Assembly: GCA_013076295.1 (NCBI GenBank)
Contig: RQOL01000531.1
Coordinates: forward strand, 1,736,001 to 1,800,000
Direction: 5' to 3'
Source of the DNA: Sanderia malayensis
Taxonomy: Eukaryota > Cnidaria > Scyphozoa > Semaeostomeae > Pelagiidae
Length of the DNA stretch: 64,000 bases
Below the pieces are notes generated by a model. That model was not told the origin of the DNA. It saw only the letters and a list, made by a program, of their open reading frames with translations, and made no database searches. Of the stretch, positions 46,178 through 58,347 are shown in pieces; the first letter of the stretch is position 1, and each line of letters opens with the position of its first letter. The translations under genes were made by a program, and so were the position numbers.

Positions 46178-49100
46178 TCAAAGCTTATAATACCACGGGG
46201 CGGATGATATGCCAGTGTAGGCCGCAGGTGAATGATTATAAGTGTTATGATAATTGGACTGTATGCTTGGTGGAGTCATTGCGTGTCCATAGTTATAGCT
46301 GTTGTGGTTGTGATTGTAATTCAGGTTGGTGGGTATTGACGGCGAGTATGCATCATAACATGTATCCATTGGCGGCCCGTTGGTTGGGTATAGTGATGAT
46401 GACGTAGGCGAGCCGCAGTATCGCGACATGCAAGATGGCTGACCATTGCGTATGATGATTGGTACAGGTACTTGTCTGCCTGACGTGAAGTTGATCCAGT
46501 CGAGACGATTTCGAGATTCAATTGTCTGTTTTTTGCACTTGTATCGCTTGTTTTGGAACCAGATTTTTATCTGAAAGAGAAGTGTCAACTGGAAATGAAG
46601 AATGAACACATGTCACAAAAGGCCACATGCATCGCAAAAGCACTGTTGTGGCCATGAGGTATAAGGAGCAGAATATCGTATGAGAATATCTGACAAAAGG
46701 CACCCTTTTTGCACGGTCTTTTGAAAGGGGCAGTTTCGTTGCTTCTTTCAATGCCTCCTAGTACCCCCCCCCCCTCCGTTCTAAGGTCCCCCAAGAAGAT
46801 ATTAAAGAAATGTTATCTTTTCTTGTCTCCAAAATGTTCTTTCCGTCAAGAAAAATATCTTACTATAGTCATTTAGATATCTTGAAGTCTCCACGCGTCG
46901 CCCGAAGTTTTTATTTGCTTTCGAGACAGGGACAGTACGGTGCACACAATGCAAAGTATTAGAACAAGCTTATTCAAACTGATACATATGCAGGTTTTAT
47001 TTAGCATATGGGTGCCTGTCTCGCTCGTCACAACCGTGCATACAATTTGGGACCGATCGGAAACAGATTCAATAAACAAAACTGATCCGAGGTCGCTGAA
47101 TGTTGTTGCAAGTCTGGGTCAAATAGCTCTTCCATTTCCGAGCCATCTCGTGTTTGCCGCCACCGAAGTTCATTGCAGACTCAACCAATTCAATTGACAA
47201 TTCACCCAGAGTAAATAGTTTATTCCACACACCAAGACTTATATTGTCAGTTGTGGCTGCATGTCTCAATCAAATGCTATATTTATGCTTTTAGTAAAAG
47301 TGAACTTTTCAAATGACGCGGACTAGAAGCGAGGGAAAGACTTTTTGGCGCGAAAAAGTAAATGGAGCAACAAATTTTGTTTTAACGGCACATTTCCTTG
47401 CACTTGGAATTTTGTAGGGAAACTGTATTGTATAATGATTAAAGAATGCTTTCATGCCCCAAGTGGGCCGGGGGACACGCCCAATAACTATCCAAATATA
47501 TTTTGGAATTTTAACAAACCTGAGACTTTCAGAAATCGACAAAGCAATCCTTTCCTGCTGTCACTGTTAGCGGTCAACACAATACAGTCAATCAAATGCT
47601 GGGTACAAGTTTTTACTTTATAAGAAAATTCTTCAAACAGTTATGAAAAGTTAGTACGTTAAAAAAGTGTTAAGAAAGTTTCAGTGCTGAAAATATGAAA
47701 TATTTCGGAAGCATTACGTCATGAGTTTCACAACCTGGACCTCTTTCAGCATAAAGGGCGTGGCCAGAAAAGTTGTGTGCCCCTCCCTTTGATAATATTT
47801 ACCAAACTACCACTCTGGCCTTTAATGAAACATAGCTTAGCGATTGAATTTGTAAAGAGGCGAGAGTGTATATTTAGTGGGTCAAGCTTTACCTGCGTCG
47901 CAGTAAGGTTTAATTTGCTTGCGAGTTGCTCCCTTTCGTTTGCATTCAAGTATTTCTGTTGTTTGAACCTCTGCTCGAGTTCGGTTACTTGCGACTGCGA
48001 GAAGAGAATCCTTGGTTTCTTCTTCTGCCTGGAAGGGTTAGGGTTGATCGTGTTGCTGTTGTTGTTGGTGGGGCAAACTTGTTCTTGTTGATGCTCTTCT
48101 GCTGACGTCACGTCTTTGAGTTCGAATTTCGAAGACGAGTCGTCCTCAACGACAAACGGATCACCCACAGCTACAAGAGATAACAAATTTAGTATTAGTT
48201 ATTATGAAACGATGTTGTATGATATTTTACAGTGTACTGCAGCAAAATCAAAACACATTTGATATTTTTCGAGTCTTCAACCACATCCGTAGTTGTTAGC
48301 ACCCTCTGGCCAGGCGCAATATCATTCGTCCGTTCTCATACCCACGACACTTGGCCAATACCACGCTTCCCACTAACGCAGGGGGCGTTTATTGAATTTA
48401 CAGACCTCTAATAGAGGGGCGCAAATTAAGAAGGTCCGTCTGCTGCGCCTTTTCGTCACAGGACAGCATTGGAGCCAGTTGTGTGAGAAAGTACTGGACC
48501 CTTTATTAAACTCATTTTCATGTGGTATTTGGATTTTGCTGACAATTTGTCGTGCCATGGCTTTCAAAAACAATAGACAAATCACATACCAAAGCCTCGA
48601 TTAGTTACGTGCCTCAAAGACAACCCTCTATTCAGTGTTGTAGTTACGCAGTTTTGTTGCGATTCACGCCCTCGATTTGTTCTTAATTAAAAACACATTT
48701 TCTGCATTTGTGAATAAAAGATGCGGTGCTGTTAATACATATTAGCATCTTTCGGATTACGTCGCATACATCAGGCAGCAAACACGAAAGCAGCTGGCTA
48801 AATTTGTGTATTAACCAACCATAGTACACATGCAACATCTGTTAATACAATAACATGGTTAGGCCACATAGGTCAATCCAATTATCAACTAGACTGTACA
48901 GTACAGTATTGGTTCAATTCAGCTTTTGAACAGTGAATACTGTAATGAGGGGAATTAATCACTTAACCGCTAGCTACAGTATTTTCTTATATGTTTTAGC
49001 TGACGCGGTCTTCTGCAAAACAGAGTTTATAACTGCCCGTCACTTGACTGTATTGTAGTATGTCTCAAAAGTTGCATATTTCGGAAAAACATTCTAGTTT

Positions 49101-52100
49101 CTCAGTACGTTGGATCGCGTTTTTCCAAAACCTAAATGTTAGCATTGAAAACAGTTGAAAGAATAAAAACAGAATTACAAGTTTGCCTTCTTTTGCGATA
49201 CGGAATCAACGTCATGATTTGAATACACGCTTCGCGTTTACACAGTTGTCCTGCGTTTTGAACGCGACCAGCATTGTAGGCCTAATACGTGATAAAGGTG
49301 TCCAAACCTTCCTATGTCAATAGTGATTAGTCTGTGTTAATGGAAATAGCAGAGAAATTAAAGTCTAACTGAATATTATCTCCCGTGGATTGCTTAAGAT
49401 TGTCATGCGCCGTCTGAGTAAGCATAAAAAGCATGTTATGCCATGCTTGTTAGGTTGCTTAACATAAAACGCCGCAAAATATTTCATCGACTTTGTAATG
49501 ACCATTTCGTGGTGCAGTTTCCTGACAATACTTTCTAGTTTCATATGTAGTAATTTTGATAACGAACTATAATCTGACATTTGTCGAAAGTTTCCTCGAA
49601 GTAAGCTTTTCCAAATTCAAGCATCAAAACGTTTTTGGCTCGGTCTTTGCTTCGTACAATGGACTTAATCAAAAGGAAGGTGGACCATATAATTTAGCTA
49701 CTGCACAATACAAGATCTTGATCAAAACTCCTCCCTACCCACAAGCAATGTCTTAGAAGATCTCATAACAAAGAATGTAATATTAAGGACCATGTTTTGC
49801 TTGAAAACCGTTACTGTAAGACATATAGCAATGGGACAAGGCAGTTCATCAGACACCATCAACAATACTAATGTCTTGCTAAGCATTGCAAAATATTACA
49901 AAGTTCAACGATACGCCATATATGTCTTAATCAACATTTAAGTAATCTGTATTGGTCGATATTCTCTCTAGCAGATTAGTATTGATGTTAACATTGATTC
50001 CGGAAATATTCCGCACATAGATTTCCATCCTCCTGCTTCGAGCCTTCGTCAGACATGGTTTTCTGCGATGAAAATACCACTGTTTTGAAGTAAATTTCAC
50101 CACGGTCTGTGGAGAAGATCTTGCCGCAAGTCATTGCAATATCGTTCCGCGTTCTTCAACAATCGATTTTTCTACGAGATTCTATATTGCTCTTTGTCTA
50201 GCATAATTAATTCATTCCAATCTGTTATTATCTGATCAACGTACATAACCATTACTGCTAACGTAACCGAGTATCATTATGCCCTTGTTATGTATAGCTA
50301 CTATAGCTCTCTAACTCCTATACTCTCTAGCTCCTATTCTTTCTAATTCCTATTTTCTAATCGTAATTAAATCGCTTGTCTTTTTCCTCATAGACTAGTC
50401 GGTCAAGAGTTTCATGGCCCAAAACTCATTATGCGACACGGTAGCTTCACGTTCATTCTTCGGGTCCATTAACTAAATAAACCATCAACCCGTGGCTTAC
50501 GACGACTCAAAGGTACTATAATTATGACTACATTGTTCATTGCGCTGGGAGAAGGGGGAGAAAGGGTACCGGCCCCTCCTTTACAGCAAAAGAATAACAA
50601 AAATGTCGGAGAATTTCTCATACATCAGATCTTATGCTCGAACTTCATGCCTCGACAATTCACGTTAGGATATCAGATTTGCCAAGACATTTAACATAAG
50701 CCTAGGCGATACCCATATAACCATAGAGTAGGTTTTAACCAAATAGCGAGACAACTATATATGTGTCTTTATAAGCTAGTTGGCGTTAATTTCACATACC
50801 TAGGTCTATGCTTAAAAGCCTGCTCAACTTTTAACACTATATGAGCCACGTTAGTGTACTTATCATTTAATAAAAAGTGCCAATGATTATACTCATTGCT
50901 TTTTGTAGCAAATTGAAGTCACAACAATATGGCAGAACTGCCGACGTATTATTGGCAATTGACATTAGAGATGCTCCATGATATCTTCAGGTATGCTAAT
51001 TGACTCTCAACTTCATTCACTTCGGAATTAAGTTGAGAGAAATTCCTTATCCGTTTTCTGTGTAAGTTCAGACGCACCCAAAAATTGATATCTAAAGCTG
51101 CCAAGGTCTTAAAAGTCATGAAATATCTAGTGTTTAGCGCCTTGGTCTTAAAAAATGGCCCAGTTTTGGCAATTTAAAGTGGAACTATTTATTTGCTGAG
51201 AATATAAAGAAAGCTTTCTTCTTTTGGCTGAGCATCTAGACTGAAATTAGAGTGCGTAAGACACAATATTTATGCTAGTTTCGCAAACTGTTATTGTTTG
51301 GCTTTGGCAAATGTCAAAAAATTTCATTCACATTGATATACAAAAGAGCCTTACTCGCGGCAACCCTGCCGATCTCTCGCTTGAATAGCATAAACTGGAA
51401 ATTCGTGAGCATTTTAGCTTCAATTAACTTCAACAAAGTGCAAGCACCAACCTAGACCCCCTTCTAATCTCATTTTGCAATTATTACTTTCATTCTAATG
51501 TTATTACTACTTGTTGGGTAACAAGTGCTAAGGAGAAAATAATTTAGCAAGTAATGCTGGCCTACGTCAACATTGGTATTGGCACAGCCTTTTGGCTCTA
51601 CCCATTACAGGTCTTACTTGGGGGATTTTCAGTTTAGTTGATATGCCCATGTTATGTTTTGTTAGGGTGTGTTTTCCAAATAACCAAGTAACTAAGTTTT
51701 CTTTTTTTACACTAAGTTTAAAGTAAGATTCTTCCAACGTTGCACAATGCCGTCAAAATATTTTTATGCGTGCCTCGCTTCATTCAAGGTACGAATTATA
51801 AATTCAGTTTCCTTTCAACAGAAAGCACTGATGTTCAATTACACACAAGTATATCTACATAATTTATTCTCACTCGAAAATGACTCTTGTTACTATTATT
51901 TGACGAAACCAAGAATGTTACTTCAATGTCAAAAATTACTAACTAATGAAAACAAACATCATCAATTGGTTGATTAATGCAGCTAAGTTTCGCCACATTA
52001 TAATCTTTCAAAATCATCAGCAAATGATTATCAGAATGACATGTTCCTAAACGCGGGAGAGGGGAGATTCTTGCTAATGAGCTGCAGAGGAAATTAGTGA

Positions 52101-52514
52101 ATTACTTTGATTACAAAGTTTGGTATGATGCTACAAGGTACTTCATGGAGAGAAGTCACGTTTTTGCGCGGTACATACAACAATCTACTCGTCGAAAATT
52201 TACTAATAGTATGCCAACATACCTTTTGCAAACTCCCTGGCTCCTTTGATTTCGGCCTCAGCAACCATACAACTCAAGCCAGTGAACTCTGGAGAGCTGC
52301 CTGACCTCGATAGGGCCTGGTAGCTTATTTCAGAGTTGACATCAATGTTATTATCGGGCTTGATTCGATGTGAAGGGCTCTCCATGGGACCTTGAAAGGA
52401 ACTTGTTGTTGCAGCACTAGTCCGTCTGAGAATATCCTTGACTGAAAACGTTGAATTGACCACCGAATCGAGATTCACAACCCTGTTGTTGCTATTATTG
52501 TGTCGCTCGTCCAT
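46178..52514 (-). CDS. NK2-class homeobox transcription factor
   Basis: Nuclear DNA-binding regulator. Exons 52514-52223, 48170-47893 and 46570-46178 splice in frame to 320 residues. Residues 23-29 are a TN/eh1-type motif FSVKDIL, as in NK2 proteins (Groucho binding). The homeodomain is ~147-206: [24 protein letters not shown], then [11 protein letters not shown] with Tyr at position 54, the NK2 hallmark. [15 protein letters not shown] (~222-236) matches the NK2-specific domain. The tail is rich in Asn, Tyr, Pro and Ser and ends WYYKL. An intron splits the homeodomain between positions 44 and 45. The 4.05-kb first intron separates the TN motif from the rest. Which NK2 subgroup (Nkx2.1/2.2/2.5-like) cannot be decided. 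The ATG at 52514 is the first in frame; an AT-rich ATATAAA lies ~75 bp upstream of it. Confidence 0.94.
48171..52222. other. First intron of the NK2 gene
   Basis: 4.05 kb without a supported gene on either strand. On the + strand, 50929-50990 reads ATG plus 19 codons ending in a good donor (CAG/GTATGC), and 52040-52249 is open for 69 codons with plausible protein composition, but the two cannot be linked with confidence. Confidence 0.5.
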
Positions 52515-54310
52515 AAATCCAATCTTCCCTGTGACAACCAAATGACCAGTCGTGATTTTGACTTTCTATTCTGTGTGTATATAGTAGATTTATATTCTCG
52601 AGCCAAGCTTTGCCTTGCTGTTTGTCAGCTGTATGCGCTATGCTTTGTTATTTTGTCGTGAAGTGGAGTGTAGCTTACTGCTAAGTCGAGTACAACCAAC
52701 TGAATATGCTGCCTGCTCTGTTCTGCTCTCGTGGTAATATTGCCAGTGTGGTGAAGTTTAGCTCAAATAATGCTAATGGAATCTTTTCAATCAAAAACAC
52801 AGCTGGTTTGTCATGAGATCGGGCAGGCTCGTTATTGCGAAGGCGGTTTTATGATTGTCTTTTCGTCTCGGATGTTGTTGACACTGATCTCCAGATTGAT
52901 CCGCTCTGGCCCTCAGAGTTGCTGAAAGGTGGACGCCTAAATACTCTATCAAGTATTCAATAAAATCAACAGTCGAAGATGCGAACCGAAAAGGCTGTTC
53001 TCTGTATTGCATCGACCACCGATCCAACCCAACCCAATCAGAAAGCCAAGCCTCGGTCCATCACGTCCCGCCAACAACTACACAGACAAAACTTCACAAA
53101 CAAACTAACGCTTATTAAGTGCTGCTCGACCGGTTTAATAGCAACGTAAAACGTGGTGGCCGAGTGCTTTCGCCTTGTTTCAACAGAACGACTTCAGAAT
53201 TGCTAGCGAATTTCTCAAGTATTTTGAAGGACTATCTTTTTCTCACTCTCATGGGCGTTAATGACCAGCGGAAATATCATCATCAATTTGTCATTAGTTG
53301 TTGTTGAAGAAGCAAGCAGATCCTTTGTTGCCAATCCAGCTGAGGCCCTTGTGTTTCGCTATTTCTCATTCAGTGCACTCTCTTAATTAACTGCTTTGAG
53401 TAAAGACCTCTTTTTTGATTATGCTATGCTGGCCTATGCTCACCCAGCTCTGCTATGTTTGCTAACCGTCTTTATCTTTGCCATGTTAAATCAAAATTAC
53501 GCCGTATACTTATTGATGTGTGTGCAATCAATGCAGAGAAAAAGTGAGGAGGGACTGGCTTTCTTCAAGAATATTTGTGTACATGGATTGTAATTAAGTT
53601 ACGCCCCTTTTCCTGCCCTCTGCCTTCCGACCTTTGACACTTTTGACATTTTTGTCCCATATTTTCCATCTGTCATGATCAATATGACGACTAAAACCTA
53701 AAATCGTCTTTATTAAATCGTCCATTCTGTTTCTTTCGGTTCAGCATAATGAACCCATGCCTGGATATTGTTACCGGGAAAGTCTTTATATGGGGTGGAG
53801 AGGGGGCATAATGCATCAAGATTTTATTATAGTTTCCCGTTGAAGGGTTGGTGTGTTAATGTCATTCAACACCATCACACAACACCACCCTGTTGTGTTA
53901 CTGAGCCGCGTGAATCAATTTGTAATGTAATAAAGGGGTTTTCGTGACCAGTTAATGATTATACTTCCGCAGAATGTAGCCAAACTAATGGGGTTTGTCT
54001 TGCTCGATGTTTGCACCGATTGTCTTCCAATGTGTCTGCTGTTGGCCACACGCGCCAAATGAAAAGTCAATCACTTTGATGTGTGACATGCCTAGATTAT
54101 CTCCTAATTCAAACATTGACATTTATCCACGAATGCCTTCACGCCTTCTGTGATCTGTTGAATGACAGTTTATTGGCCCAGATTCTTCTTGTCCCAAAAA
54201 TGACGTAAACTGGTGCTATTAGGCCCCGTGATTTTGTCGTTTGCAGCAGCTCTGCAATTTCCTCTATTGTTTGACATATCAAGCTTAGCAGCTATTGTTC
54301 AATCTATTGT

Positions 54311-54342
54311 TTCAGCGTACGTTTGTTTCAGCGTACGTTTTT
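54311..54342. repeat. Short direct repeat (TGTTTCAGCGTACGTT)
   Basis: Two adjacent copies of TGTTTCAGCGTACGTT; no other structure seen. Confidence 0.7.
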
Positions 54343-57300
54343 GGGCTTTTGAAAAATTGAGCTCAATTTTTGTTTAAAATATTGATTTTCAACGCATGCG
54401 GTCTGATATTCAATTCATGTAGGCCCAAATGTGTTTTAATCTGAGCTTTTAGCCAACTACAAATTCATCTTGACGTTCCTTGGCTCGTTTTTAGAGACAT
54501 GAGAACCAGGGGACCAGCAGAGCCATGCCCCACCCCACCCATTTTTAGCAAGTTATGCAAAGGTGTCTATTCCAAACCCAAACTTCCTAAATCCAAAAGT
54601 GAGTATCTCGGGTGTGGTCATGCGCCCTTTTAATCAAGTCCTTCCACTTTTAACGTGCCCGGCGTCCTTTGTTCGTTAATAAATATTACGTAATTTTTTT
54701 CTTTGAAATAATGAGCTGCGCATGTGGAAGATCTTGGCTAGCTTGATGTTCATATTTTTGCCAATTATTTTCGTACTCTTTTGAGTAACGGTTGGGGGTT
54801 TGCATATGAAGAAGGTTGGCTGAGATTCGAGACAAGAGTTCTTAAAAATGAACAGACCCCAGAGAACAATCCAGTCTCTGCTTAATGCTTTATTGTTTTG
54901 GAAAGTCTAGCTTGCAGCCGTTTCGTTTGAAAGCCTTTATTCTCTCTCCACTGACACTCTTTGTCCAAGCATGCACCACAACTCCATTCAAACTGACCAT
55001 CACAATAGCTTCGTAACATCCAAGAAGAAATCAAATGAATGGTTTTGTATATAAATGAGTTTGACCCTGTTCTCTTCATCGGCACAGCACAGCTGTCATT
55101 TTCAATGTGAGGCTTTGTGGTTTGGTCAATGCTCAAATATGTCGCCAAAAATAAACATTGATTGTCGTGTGGCGTGTTATATTTGGCTCATGACCGGCGT
55201 GTCTTAATAGATGTTAATTCCAATTCATCAAACTCGTTATTCCCCTTTCTTGGCTCAAAGTTTCGCATCGATTCATTTCCCCCTTCAACCCTTCTTTGTG
55301 AAGTTTAACACATTCCTGCTAAAAATGGCTCACTGTTATGATTACCAAAATTAAAAGCATCGTAAACAGGATTAGCCTTTTGGCAAGGTCAAAATTGAAG
55401 CTCTGCCACATTGAAGTTTCAGAAAATTACTCTTCAAAACTTGTCTTAATCTTAAGAATGGTGTCGACATTCATTTTGAAACAAACGCGCGATTTATTTC
55501 ACAACCTCGCTTTCGTCGGGCTTTTGTTTTTCATAATGAATGAGCCTCGTTATGACCCCAACCAAACCTCAAAACGATGCTGTGATATTCCCTTTGTCAC
55601 GATGCTCACGCTAACGATTTCTGTATTGCCACTGATCGGAAGAAAAGTATCGTATAATTGATTACCTGAATGTTGAAAGGCAGACTGTTTTTCTGTGGTT
55701 GGGACGGACTAATCGTTTTTTATGAAAATGAAAGAAAATATGTGTTCCGGTTGAAGATGGTCAGAGGCGGAGAAAGAGGCCAACTGTTTACCAGAGTTTG
55801 ACCTCGAAGCTACAATCATAGTCAATGCAGTTATTGTTAAAATATGAGGAAACAGCATCGCCCCAATTTACACTTCTGCCTCGAATGGGTGTCATGTTCG
55901 CATTCTCTGCTGCTATCCACTGTTGTTCGCATTGTGTTTGGGAAACCTGGGATTGGGACCACAGGTCAAGGGACCTTGTGTATCTGGGGGCCTCTAACGG
56001 GTTGGGTAAGTCTTTGCTTTTAGTTTGAGAGAATTGACTCTGAGATTTGGGATACAGGGTTAGGTCAGTAGTAAGTGTATAGTCACCAGGCAACATGTAT
56101 TGGGACAATGATAGAATTCGGCACAATATGAAGAACTTGGACCCTTAAATTTGGGCCTGTGGAGTCCAGCATCGTAAGTTATGGAATATAATCTTGATTT
56201 AATAGATTGCCATTATAATTTTTCAATTTGTATTCGTAGTAGGGCGGGGTAGTGAATATTCCTATGTAATGTACTTCTTCAAAACCTAGTAGAGAGATAA
56301 TGAGTCAGGTCTGAAAACTTGTAAAAAGCTGGACCAACAAGCATTACTGTGTAAATAATTAGTAAATTTACAAAAACGTTTGCTTGAGAAATGTTTGCGA
56401 ATCGACGACAACTGTTTCGAGCAGCAAAGCAAACGAAAAAACAGAGGAACGTGACTGTTCTATCGTGTCCACTTGTCAATGTGGCAGCTATAATTAATTT
56501 ACTCTGAAAAAGATTACGAATATCTAATTATTCAATGAGTTTCAATTGTTGTTCATTGCTGCGAAGTAGAGTATATGTTAAATGTTCGTTTAATGGGAAG
56601 AGTTGATGCTAATATTGATAAAACAGTCCTTGATTTCGAGAGTAGGATATTTAATCAGACTCACAAAGAAACAGCTTCGTGTTGACTCAGCTTAATCTAG
56701 CCCTGAAATCTGTCCCTCCCCCTTTTGTAATCTTGAGTAAACATTTCAACTGGGCGGTGGTTCGATGTTTCTCACATTAAAACGTTTGTTTACCTGCTCA
56801 GAAGTCATCTTTTTTGTTTGAAATCACGAAATGCAAACAGACAAGATTGCAACATTTTGTGTTTTTGAGAGGTGTGAGCTTGCGATAAGATCAGAGTTAA
56901 GTGAAGGGCAGTTGAAACAATCGTAGTTAACCAATATCTAATTCAATTTTGAATGAGTATTATATGTCATAAATTGATTTTCCACTTAAGTTGTAAGAGG
57001 TTTTACCTGAAGTATTTTATCAAATGTTACGAGAATCATTCATACATCCTAGCTACATGTGTTCCTAGAAGTTAATGGCTGACAGCTTGCTTGCTACAGT
57101 AACGCTAAAGCACAAATGACACATGAGGTTGCCGTCGTTTCTTTCATAAAATCGAGGCTCGGGTTCCTAATTTTTCTGTATGCATATTACAGGCTTTTTT
57201 CCTCGTAAATTTTCTGCTTCACTTGAGTTGATCTTTCAAGTCCATGTTAGGAAATTAATTTGTTAACATTCACTCATGGACCTGGCTCGCATTTTTAAAA

Positions 57301-58302
57301 CCTCTTTTTAGAAGCAGCATGTGTATAAAAATACCTTCATCGACAAATATGGTGCTCTATACCATGGTAGGCAAGAGCCAGTTTCTATCGAGTTTACAAA
57401 AATAACTTATTTGTAAAAATAAGTTACTGTAGGCTGTAACAACCAATGTTTGAACAAAATAAAATAAAACAGCAATGTATATTAGCAAGATAGCATTTTA
57501 ACATCTCTTATGTGATCTTCATATTAGAAGTATTTAATCAACTGCTTGCGTAAAATTTGTTTTCTACGACTGGTGCAGGCAAATGAGAATTTACAAAATG
57601 CAAAATCAATATAGTCTCGACAAGGTTTTTAATGACAGACAGACACTGCTCTTTCATCAAATAATTTTCTGCTCTGATGTCTGTTGAAACAAACCAACAT
57701 GTTGTACATAATCCAATTCGTGTTTAATTCAACTTTTCTTCCTAAATTCATATCGAATTCATATTATCTACTTTAATTTCTCTTAATCAAGTCGATTGTC
57801 TGATCTTGTTAATCTATGTAGTTAATATTTATGTCAAAAGTACGGTGCTCAAAGAAGATTCAATAATAATAGTAATAACGAGCAAAACTAGAACTTGATA
57901 TTATATGGTAATAGATACCAAGTTCAAAACAACAACAAAATGAATGTAAGAATCAATTTTAAGCGTCCAACCCCCAATTACGTCAGCTGTCCATATGTTG
58001 ATAAAGCAATAATAATAATAATGAGAATATAGGTAAAGATTCGAGACATTTTTCAACAATTTATTCTTCATTCAATGGCTTACTCATTTACTCTTTTTTA
58101 CAAGAAACCTAGATTGATAATTAATTTGTCATGCCAATTTGGCGTTTTAGTAGCTCTGACAGTTTCTGAATTAGTTTCTTATTTTCGGAATCTTAAGTCA
58201 CCTGGCACTAAGATTTCTTGAATGTTTGGACATCAAAGAATCTGTTTTTTATTAACCCAGTTTCTTATACAAAAATGTGTTCACTCACTTATTCACCCAT
58301 TT

Positions 58303-58347
58303 ATTCATTCATTCATTCATTCATTCATTCATTCATTCATTCATTCA
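58303..58347. repeat. (ATTC)n microsatellite
   Basis: About eleven perfect tandem copies of ATTC, with looser TTCACT/TATTCACT repeats on both sides. The + strand open frame across it (FIHSFIHSF) is a by-product. Confidence 0.95.
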
